64,000 nt of DNA. It comes from Candidula unifasciata (Eukaryota; Mollusca; Gastropoda; Stylommatophora; Geomitridae). Below are positions 55,585 through 64,000 of this stretch, piece by piece (position 1 is the stretch's first letter; each line of letters begins with the position of its first letter). Location: the NCBI GenBank assembly GCA_905116865.2, contig CAJHNH020000809.1, forward strand, positions 199,501 to 263,500, read 5' to 3'. The notes beneath the pieces were generated by a model that saw nothing but the letters and a program-made list of their open reading frames with translations, was not told the origin of the DNA and did not search any database. The translations under genes and the position numbers were made by a program.

Positions 55585-56185
55585 AGTCTAAGATACCAGG
55601 ATTATATTCATGGTGTGAATCTCATAATATTGTGAGTCTAAGATACCAGGATTATATTTGTGGTGTGAATCTCATAATATTGTGAGTCTAAGATACCAGG
55701 ATTATATTCGTGGTGTGAATCTCATAATATTGTGAGTCTAAGATACCAGGATTATATTCATGGTGTGAATCTCATAATATTGTGAGTCTGAGATACCAGG
55801 ATTATATTCGTGGTGTGAATCTCATAATATTGTGAGTCTAAGATACCAGGATTATATTCGTGGTGTGAATCTCATAATATTGTGAGTCTAAGATACCAGG
55901 ATTATATTCGTGGTGTGAATCTCATAATATTGTGAGTCTGAGATACCAGGATTATATTCGTGGTGTGAATCTCATAATATTGTGAGTCTAAGATACCAGG
56001 ATTATATTCGTGGTGTGAATCTCATAATATTGTGAGTCTGAGATACCAGGATTATATTCGTGGTGTGAATCTCATAATATTGTGAGTCTAAGATACCAGG
56101 ATTATATTCGTGGTGTGAATCTCATAATATTGTGAGTCTAAGATACCAGGATTATATTCGTGGTGTGAATCTCATAATATTGTGA
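55585..56185. repeat. Minisatellite, 50-bp unit, 12 copies
   Basis: Almost identical units of GTGAGTCTAAGATACCAGGA, TTATATTCGTGGTG and TGAATCTCATAATATT. Each contains GTGAGT. The low divergence suggests recent expansion. Confidence 0.95.
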
Positions 56186-56221
56186 AATTGCAATGGCCTT
56201 GATCCTGTTACAACATGGTTG

Positions 56222-56512
56222 GTGTGTGGCCTGTTCAATGTGTCAGACACCATTGTGTGACCTGTTCACTGTGTCAGACACCATTGTGTGACCTGTTCAC
56301 TGTGTCAGACACCATTGTGTGACCTGTTCACTGTGTCAGACACCATTGTGTGACCTGCTCACTGTGTCAGACACCATTGTGTGACCTGTTCACTGTGTCA
56401 GACACCATTGTGTGACCTGTTCACTGTGTCAGACACCATTGTGTGACCTGTTCACTGTGTCAGACACAATTGTGTGACCTGTTCACTGTGTCAGACACCA
56501 TTGTGTGACAAG
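56222..56512. repeat. Minisatellite, 31-bp unit, about 9 copies
   Basis: Units of GTGTGACCTGTTCACTGTG plus TCAGACACCATT, nearly identical, followed directly by a different array. Confidence 0.94.
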
Positions 56513-56765
56513 CTGTGTGTGGTTATCACATGCTGGGTGTGGTCAAGTTATCACATACTGGGTGTGGTCAATTTATCACATGCTGGGTGTGGTCAAGTTA
56601 TCATATGCTGGGTGTGGTCAAGTTATCACATGCTGGGTGTGGTCAAGTTATCACATGCTGGGTGCGGTCAAATTATCACATGCTAGGTGTGATCAAGTTA
56701 TCACATGCTGGGTGCGGTCAAGTTATCACATGCTGTGTGTGGTTTTCACATGCTGGTTGTGGTCA
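56513..56765. repeat. Minisatellite, 25-bp unit, about 10 copies
   Basis: Units of GTGGTCAAGTTATCACATGC plus TGGGT, with small changes. Open frames are artefacts. Confidence 0.92.
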
Positions 56766-56916
56766 AGAAATGTTTTTGAAACTGGGTCGGATGTTTGGAT
56801 AATCATAAGCTGGATAATCGAGGTTCTAATATATATTGTTTGATCAGCTGCATACACTGAGTTTAATGTGTGTATCTATATATATAAAATTATAATGCTC
56901 AATTATATATATAAAA

Positions 56917-57186
56917 TTGTTTCGATTTGTTGTGTACAGTGAGATAGTTATATACAGGTGTCGTTTAACCAATGGTGGCAGCTGTTATGAAACACAAGAC
57001 ACTGTACTGATGGATGGATCTGCTGTATATGTAGTGAAACAGGGATTAGAAAGGGGTGAACAGAGTCTGATTTCTGATAAACCCATGACATCTGATATTG
57101 ACGGATGTATACGCATGATAGCCGGCAAGCCAACAACCTCAATTAGAATGCTGGAAACAACACCATTTTATCTTGCCATCAAATAG
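56917..57186 (+). CDS. Unknown ORF, 89 codons, possibly an exon
   Basis: Contains RCRLTNGGSCYETQDTVLMD and SDIDGCIRMIAGKPTTSIRM. It has no tandem repeat and a varied composition, unlike the artefact frames around it. An acceptor-like TTGTTGTGTACAG lies before the word TGAGATAG, so it may be an exon. I do not recognise the product. It could also be a chance frame or part of a retroelement. Confidence 0.3.
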   Translation: MFRFVVYSEIVIYRCRLTNGGSCYETQDTVLMDGSAVYVVKQGLERGEQSLISDKPMTSDIDGCIRMIAGKPTTSIRMLETTPFYLAIK

Positions 57187-57935
57187 GAAGGTAAACCGGG
57201 AATGAAGGCAATGGCCAGGCAGGTTGGTGGGTGTCAGTGGGTGAGGAATAGCGATGCTGAGATCACCCAGGGTGGTAAGGAATGGAGAGAAGGAGAAAGC
57301 GGGGAGAGGAAGGGCAGCAGGGGGAGAAGACAGAGCCAAGGAGCTTAGCTGGGCGGTGGCAAAACGAGGACTAGAGTTTTACGAACCTAACAATTACAGT
57401 ATGACCGAAAGAAAACTTTCGGAGAATTTTAAAAGAGAGTTTTACCTAGTGTTGGAAGTTGACTTCATGTTAGAAATACTAGTGAAGCTCACATATATCG
57501 TACCTGATCGAAGAAAGAAGTCAAAATACACTTCAGCAGAAACTAGAAAGGAAAGTGAATCAAACCAACAGCCTGCACTGTCTATGACTCGATCCGGGTA
57601 AGATGAGGCCCCATTCGAGGTTGCTACACGTATCGTTCTACGACTGGATTCGAGCTTAATTCCAGGTTACTACACGTACTGTCTACACTAAGATCGGAGA
57701 GACAAGCCCATTCTAGCCAGAACATACTTTCACAAACCCATGGATTGTATGCATTTAGAAGACTGGTTGAAAGTAAAGAACATTCCCCAGCATATTGTAA
57801 ACTGTCCGACTCTGAGAGCGTGAGAACTGTGAAATAAGTGCAATTCTTCAGAACTATGTATAACATTAATTAATATAAAATACTGTTAATTTTTAAAGTG
57901 GTGTAGGTAACACGCTTTCTCTGTTTTTTTAACTG
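57187..57935. other. Unassigned sequence with a 115-codon + frame
   Basis: The frame 57254-57601 is Lys/Arg/Glu-rich with no recognised domain. Its first third is purine-rich and looks non-coding. The 57602-57935 stretch holds nothing recognised. Confidence 0.3.
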
Positions 57936-57944
57936 TCTCACAGA

Positions 57945-58103
57945 AGTTGAATATCTGATCTGGACTTTGGTTTTGAGTTTAACTGTGGTGTTGTTTGTGT
58001 TGTGTGGTGTGAACACTTTTTATCTTACAGGAAGACATGAGAAAGACCACCACATACATCAAGGTAATTTGATATTTGTTTGCAATTTACAAAGTTAAGA
58101 AGT
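57945..58103 (+). other. Possible exon with a membrane-spanning segment
   Basis: After the acceptor-like AACTGTCTCACAG the + frame reads EVEYLIWTLVLSLTVVLFVL then CGVNTFYLTGRHEKDHHIHQ. About 20 hydrophobic residues are followed by a polar His-rich stretch. Another acceptor (TTTTTATCTTACAG) and a donor (gtaattt) bracket 58031-58063. There is no start codon in this frame, so it would need upstream exons. Recognition is weak. Confidence 0.3.
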
Positions 58104-60085
58104 ATCTAGATTTTGAAATAGCAGAACAGGGAACAGTGGAAGTGCAGTTCAGAAGGGTTTAAAGTTAAGTCATAAAGTTAGGTAGAAAGCTCAGTATTCC
58201 ACTTTTTATTACAGGGAAACGGTAAAAGTAAAGAGAAATGTAACATTGGATGTTAATCGACCTTCCGGTTGCCAAAAAAAGCAAGAATGCACTAGCCTAG
58301 AGGTAACCCGTGTTACAGACCATACAGTCGGGGTCAAACGAGGGCACAAGTGCTCAACAACAGAGGCCAAAATAGCGGGTTTACCAGAACGGAGATCACA
58401 AAAGTTGAAAAAGTATCCGAAATATCAGAGAAACAGAAACCTAACCATAGTAACTAATATCACAATATCAGAGCAATAGTAGAGGAGGAAATATTCATGA
58501 GAATAATCAAGGTCGAGTTAGGTCATGCAATTCTGGTGCAATATTGCTAAACAGAAGTAATAATCAGAATGAAAGTTTAGAAATAATCCAGATTACACGG
58601 CTCAAAGTACTACATATAATCATGGTAATAGATTCAAAGTAAATTAAGAAAATGAGGCTATAATCAAAAGTCCTCGTACAAAATCTCAGGTTTTAACCAG
58701 GAGGACAATCACTATGGCTGATTGCGGCAGGCGAGTAAAGAAAACGTGCGCTACTGATTATGAGACGGAGAGTTTATAAGAGATGTGAAAAGACAGAGTA
58801 GTGGCTGAAAAAAGGTCCCAGTGGAAGATAGAGAGAAAGTTAGAAGGAAAGACAGTTCATATGAGTGGTGCAACGATTTGCGAACATTAAAGCAGATTTC
58901 TAAAAACGTTCTATCTCGTACAAGTTAATGAATACAGGCTAGGAGGGTTCAACAAAAGGAATTCCAGGAAACAGTTTAATAAAAACTACACTAACAAAAT
59001 AAATGCTGTAATGGTAAACAGGGCAGATGATCGATAGAAACACATAAAGAGTTAATACCGCCTAACATTAAATCGGAACAAGAGGACGATAATGAGGGTT
59101 GTTTGGCAATGAAATGATTATGGAAAGTAAACGTGGTAGAAGTAAAAGGACTTGATATCAATAGCACACAAAATAAAATAGACAGGAAGTTAGTAGTAAC
59201 AAGGTTGACTTATTCTCATAAAATTACGGCACAGATGATGAATTCAGAATCACTAAGAAAGCAGGTTGTGGATATGTAGTCGCTGACAGAACCAGGATGG
59301 ATACTCTGTCTACTATGAATTGTTAGAACCGTCAGAAGTAACAGTTAACGGTACATGTAAACGTAGAAGAGAAGAAGAAACAGTAAAAATTGTGTATAAC
59401 CAGAGAAAAACAGAAGACTAGAGTATCTGAAATTAAGAATTCACCTAGAGATTTAAACGAAAAAGTTTTATAGGAAAACATAGATAGTATTCGATGGAAA
59501 GTTACGTGAAAAAAAGGTGTCGAGGAGTGTCGTAATGAAGTTGCATCTACCGGAGATATCAAAATTACTAAGATGTTCCACTTTATTTCAGATCTCTGGA
59601 GCGTATGCTAAATTACAAAACGGCATATGAGAAACATATTTGGGCTGGCAAATCCCGCCCAAACACAACACTTTGTAGATGTGATAACAGTACATAGATT
59701 GCCATATGTTAATTTAACCATGTATACACTACCATTTTTTAAATGTTTGTTTACACTAGTACATAACAGTGTGACATTTTCTTTGATGGCACTAGAAATT
59801 TGTTGCAGAAATGAACAAGATGAGGGTCTGCCAGCATTTTCCAGAGCCTGTAGAAGGATTTGTTTAATGCCAGGTTGTTTCTTACTGTTGGTCACAATGA
59901 ATCTCAGATTCCCCTCACACATAACTTGAGTCCATCTATGAAATAAAAACATGTAGATGGCAAAACAGTTGGAGTCGTTACTTAGTTGTTCATCTGGGTG
60001 GAGTATTTGTATTGTGCCACAGCTGTGATATTTATGGTTAGATATGTGGGACACTTCGTAACATTGTTTGTGTGGTGACTTCTTT
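58104..60085. other. Unassigned, A-rich unique sequence
   Basis: A 77-codon basic + frame (58246-58479, starting MDVNRPSGCQKKQECTSLEV) follows an acceptor-like TTTTTATTACAG. A 148-codon minus frame (59608-60054) and a 100-codon + frame overlap each other. None shows a recognisable domain. The 58500-59600 part is A-rich on the + strand and could be a decayed retroelement, but I find no RT, protease or integrase motif. Confidence 0.35.
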
Positions 60086-60089
60086 ACCC

Positions 60090-61560
60090 CTGGAACATGA
60101 ACTGCTATTTAGTCAAACAAAAGATGGACAGACATTTGGACCTGAGCTGTCATTTAGTCAAACATAAGATGGACAGACATTTGAACCTGAGCTGTCATTT
60201 AGTCAAACATAAGATGGACAGACATTTGGACCTGAACTGCTATTTAGTCAAACAAAAGATGGACAGACATTTGGACCTGAGCTGTCATTTAGTCAAACAT
60301 AAGATGGACAGACATTTGAATCTGAGCTGTCATTTAGTCAAACATAAGATGGACAAACATTTGGACCTGAACTGCTGTTTAGTCAAACAAAAGATGGACA
60401 GACATTTGGACCTGAGCTGTCATTTAGTCAAACAAAAGTTGGACTGACATTTGGACCTGAGCTGTCATTTAGTCAAACAAAAGATGGACAGACATTTGGA
60501 CCTGAGCTGTCATTTAGTCAAACATAATAGGGACAGACATTTGGACCTGAGCTGTCATTACAGACATTTGGACCTGAGCTGCTTTTTAGGCAAACATGAG
60601 ATGGACAAACATTTGGACCTGAGCTGCTATTTAGTCAAACATAAGATGGACAGACATTTGGACCTGAGCTGTCATTACAGACATTTGGACCTGAGCTGCT
60701 ATTTAGGCAAACATAAGATGGACAGACATTTGGACCTGAGCTGTCATTTAGTCAAACATAAGATGGACAGACATTTGGACCTGAGCTGTCATTATAGACA
60801 TTTGGACCTGAGCTGCTATTTAGGCAAACATAAGATGGACAGACATTTGGACCTGAGCTGTCATTTAGTCAAACATATGATGGACAGACATTTGGACCTG
60901 AGCTGTCATTTAGTCAAACATAAGATGGACAGACACATTTGGACCTGAGCTGTCATTTAGTCAAACATAAGATGGACAGATATTTGGACCTGAGCTGTCA
61001 TTACAGACATTTGGACCTGAGCTTCTATTTAGGCAAACATAAGATGGACAGACATTTGGACCTGAGCTGTCATTTAGTCAAACATAAGATGGACAGACAT
61101 TTGGACCTGAGCTGTCATTTAGTCAAACATAAGATGGACAAACACATTTGGACCTGAGCTGCTATTTAGTCAAACATAAGATGGACAGACATTTGGACCT
61201 GAGCTGTCATTATAGACATTTGGACCTGAGCTGCTATTTAGGCAAACATAAGATGGACAGACATTTGGACCTGAGCTGTCATTTAGTCAAACAAAAGATG
61301 GACATACATTTGGACCTGAGCTGTCATTTAGTCAAACATAAGATGGACAGACACATTTGGACCTGAGCTGTCATTTAGTCAAGCATAAGATGGACAGACA
61401 TTTGGACCTGAGCTGTCATTTAGTCACACAAAAGATGGACAGACATTTGGACCTGAGCTGTCATTTAGTCACACATAAGATGGACAGACAATTGGACCTG
61501 AGCTGTCATTTAGTCAAACATAAGATGGACAGATATTTGGACCTGAGCTGCTATTTAGTA
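60090..61560. repeat. Minisatellite, 45-bp unit, about 32 copies
   Basis: The unit is GACATTTGGACCTGAGCTGT, CATTTAGTCAAAC and ATAAGATGGACA. A shortened version (CATTACAGACATTTGG) recurs in a regular pattern from 60550, indicating a higher-order unit of about 120-200 bp. The repeated 15-residue frame is an artefact. Confidence 0.94.
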
Positions 61561-61979
61561 GGATTCTTGATTGACAGGTTTTCAAGGGGGAGGGGATTAA
61601 GACTGCCATAGGTTTTCTGGATACTGCACTTGTGGAGAACACTAGCTCAGGAAACCCCTGACAGCTTAGGAAACCCCTGACATCTCAATATGGGCAGATA
61701 ATGGCCATGCTGCATGATTGTGATGTGTGTCAGGAGCCGTGTATGTAAAACCAGCACAGAGCCAGCTGATGCTCAAGGTAAGGTGCCAGGCTATTCCTTA
61801 TACAAACACCATTAACTTCTTATCATGCCTAAGACAAAATTATTACATCACATTGAACTGTGTTATATCTACCAGTGTTTCATGTCCATCAACAAGTGCC
61901 CTACTTACTGAATGTTAATAGATTATGCATACCTGTTTCCATGGTATTGGCCCATACTAATCATCCCCTTTGAAATGTA
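61561..61979. other. Unique sequence
   Basis: No gene or repeat recognised, apart from a short direct repeat of GGAAACCCCTGACA near 61651-61680. Confidence 0.55.
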
Positions 61980-62570
61980 TGAATGTTATTAAACTCGCTA
62001 CCAACACCCAGGGAGATAAAGTGCCTCCATTCGGATGAGGATCACTCAGGCACAAGTCTCAGGAACCCTGTTCAACCGTTAGGTTATATTAGGGCCCCTG
62101 ACTACATCCGGGGTGGGGTTTTAAAATAACAACAAATTGTTTTCCCACGCTGGGACTTTATTGTATGTATTGTGGTTCTGTTTTTAAGTAGTAAGTAAAT
62201 TTTGCCCCACCAGGACATCACACCGAGCAATAAACACCCAGTGACACAAAGTGCCATCAAGCAAATGAGGATAGAATGTTAGTCAACTTGTGCGGTGTAA
62301 GCTTCCGTTGTGAAGTTCTTGTTATATATTGCCAACCCTTTAGTTAAAGAGGCCAGTCGGCACGACATTAATGATGTGGTCTCAATGTCACAAATGTCAT
62401 CTCCCTCCCCCCTCCCCTACTACATTTTTCCACCCTCTATGAACAATGCAGGTCGTCGATGTGGAAAAAATAGGAGAGGTCCTGAAAACCCGTGTTTAAC
62501 CATTAGGCTATATTGCGGCCCCTGGCAACAGTCAGAGTGGGGCTTCAAAATAACAAAAAATTGTATCCTG
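61980..62570. repeat. Two diverged copies of an unidentified dispersed repeat
   Basis: A segment near 62068-62150 (GTTCAACCGTTAGGTTATAT, GGCCCCTGAC, then GGGGTTTTAAAATAACAA) recurs near 62490-62565 (GTTTAACCATTAGGCTATAT, GGCCCCTGGC, then GGGGCTTCAAAATAACAA). It may be a SINE or the 3' end of a LINE. A third partial match (AACACCCAGTGACACAAAGTG) lies near 62235. Confidence 0.5.
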
Positions 62571-62684
62571 CGAAGGGGGTTGTGCACTGTAAAGTTGGCT
62601 AATTTTTATAAAGTCTCTAACTATACTATAAAACATAAGATTGCTTGCCTGTAATTATTTTTACAAGGATAACTATTTCCAATT

Positions 62685-62735
62685 AAATTAGTAACCACGG
62701 AAATGAGATGTCTCAGAAGGGCTGTAGGAGTGACC
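62685..62735 (+). mobile_element. 51-bp fragment of the RTE family
   Basis: The stretch around CCACGGAAATGAGATGTCTC matches the reverse complement of about 15207-15257 of the RTE element with one visible mismatch. It encodes the EMRCLRRAVGV block of the RT thumb. A T run follows directly. Confidence 0.7.
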
Positions 62736-62862
62736 TTTTTTTTTTCAATAAGTTTATTTGTCTGTAAAACGTCTGTATACAATAAATGCGTGTCAACTGT
62801 ATTGTGCGTGTTATATTCACAAGCGTCTGCGGTGTGTGTATTTTTGTGCAGTAATATTTACA

Positions 62863-63739
62863 TATTGTTTTCAATATACAGTGAATATATTATGAGATCT
62901 TTAATTGATATGCCCGGAATCGTGGTTGGTGGGCACAATATAAACAATTTACGTTATGCTGATGACACAGTCTTGATAGCAACAAGTCAGAAAGAATTAC
63001 AGGAAATGATAGACATTGTGGTGTTAGAAAGTGGAAGAATGGGCCTCAGTTTGAATAATGGGAAGACAGAAGTAATGGTGGTATCAAAGAAACAAATTAT
63101 TCCTAAATGTGTAATAAAAGTCAATGATGTTATTTTAAGACAAGTACAGAAATTTAAGTATCTGGGCGCATGGATAACATCAGATGGAAGATGCATAACT
63201 GAAATAAGAAACAGAATTGGACAGGCAAAAACTGCATTTTATAAAATGAAAAACATCTTGTGCAATATATCCTTGTCATTGAGAGTTAGAAAAAGAATTC
63301 TTGCTTGCTACATACATCCAGTTTTAACATATGGATGTGAATCCTGGACAATCGGTAGGCAGGCCAAACAATTTTTAGAGGCCTCAGAGATGTGGTTTTA
63401 CAGAAGAATGCTTAGAATACCTTGGACAGCCAAAAAGAGCAACCAAGAGGTTTTAAAAGAGGCGGGAGACCGAAGACAACTTATCACTGACATCAGAAGG
63501 AGACAGTCATCATTTTTCGGCCATGTTATGAGAAGAGGGAAAATAGAACATGTTGTGACCACTGGAAAGATCTGTGGAAGGAGGGATAGAGGAAGACAAC
63601 GAGAGAAGATGCTTGACAGTCTTGTTGCATGGCATGGAGGTGTGTCGGCACACGAACTGATACATGCTGCAGGAGATCGCGGATTATGGAGAGGCATGAT
63701 CGCCCACGCCAGTCGGCAAGGCACCTGATGATGATGATG
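62863..63739 (+). mobile_element. 5'-truncated non-LTR retrotransposon with target duplication
   Basis: An 877-bp insertion flanked by AATATTTACA at 62853-62862 and 63740-63749. It carries the 3' part of an RT ORF and ends in a (TGA)n tail. The truncation point lies just upstream of the catalytic block. The copy is well preserved, so it is probably recent. Confidence 0.82.
62895..63728 (+). pseudogene. C-terminal half of a non-LTR reverse transcriptase
   Basis: Open from about 62882 to the stop at 63728; a longer frame that starts at 62703 merely reads through unrelated sequence. It shows GGHNINNLRYADDTVLIATS (YADD catalytic pair), FKYLGAWITSDGRCITEIRN, LTYGCESWT and EMWFYRRMLRIPWTAKKSNQ, then the C-terminal GHVMRRGKIEHVV and RGRQREKMLD. 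All downstream RT landmarks are intact. The fingers domain and endonuclease are absent, so it is inactive. It belongs to a clade distinct from the 14881-18100 element. Confidence 0.82.
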
Positions 63740-63749
63740 AATATTTACA

Positions 63750-64000
63750 GAGCGTTGCTTCGTGTTTGTATTTACGTTGCATGTGTATGCGTGACTCTGC
63801 GAACATATAAACAAAGAGGCAAGAGGGGGCACGAAAACATAGCGGGCGGACAGGGCGGGGAACGGGTGAGAGGGAGGAGACGGACAAGATAGACAGGGCC
63901 ACTCATTTTATCTATATTGCCTTTCGGTTAGCATCAAATGTTGTGAAACATTGGATATTTTACATTTCAAACAGTTTAGGTAGGGGGAGGGGACACAAAA
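63750..64000. other. Flanking sequence at the window end
   Basis: Continues the sequence interrupted by the 62863-63739 insertion (GTGCAG-TAATATTTACA then GAGCG). It has a G-rich stretch near 63810-63890. No gene recognised. Confidence 0.5.

Noticed and set aside
62703..62862. N-terminal part of the 341-codon frame as RT
   Set aside because: It reads through an RTE scrap, a T run and flanking sequence. The target duplication shows that the element starts at about 62863.

Overview
This is a eukaryotic (metazoan) genomic window. Almost all of it is intron, minisatellite and retrotransposon. The only clear host gene is the 3' end of an LRP4-type LDL-receptor-related protein on the + strand. Eleven short exons (about 1.2 kb of coding sequence) lie between 2210 and 52992. 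In order they encode YWTD repeats of the last beta-propeller, one six-cysteine EGF module, a short membrane-proximal stem, one transmembrane helix and a cytoplasmic tail with an NPTY motif. The order of modules matches what is known of LRP4. The mix of RTE-type and RNase H-bearing non-LTR elements, Ty3/Gypsy pieces and a tRNA-derived SINE suggests an invertebrate, perhaps a mollusc. That is inference only.

Layout: 1-1475 holds decayed non-LTR fragments. 2210-8987 holds exons A-C among arrays. 8988-19097 is a large intron with a 54-bp array of about 70 units, broken by a 3.2-kb RTE element (14881-18100, minus) and an unclassified 0.8-kb insertion. 19098-25651 holds exons D-F and includes a probable solo LTR. 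25652-35716 is an intron with a deleted RNase H-bearing LINE, a deleted Gypsy pol fragment, a short assembly gap and three long arrays. 35717-46040 holds the stem, transmembrane and tail exons. 46041-52880 is the last intron. 52881-52992 is the terminal coding exon. 52993-64000 holds the 3' UTR, more arrays, poorly resolved unique sequence and a 5'-truncated LINE.

The most unusual feature is the relation between the minisatellites and the splice sites. At several exons the tandem unit is recognisably a copy of the exon-intron junction. In exon E the 45-bp unit contains the acceptor plus about 24 bases of the exon start. In exon J the 40-bp unit contains about 32 bases of exon end plus the GT donor. 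In exon K the 30-bp unit reproduces the acceptor about 27 times almost without change. Exons C, D, G, J (acceptor) and the transmembrane exon show weaker versions. The introns therefore carry tens to hundreds of decoy splice sites in tandem. I treat this as the candidate undescribed phenomenon of the window.

Most long open frames here lie in arrays and are not genes. Many units are multiples of three, or contain no stop in some frame, so they stay open for hundreds of codons, often on both strands.
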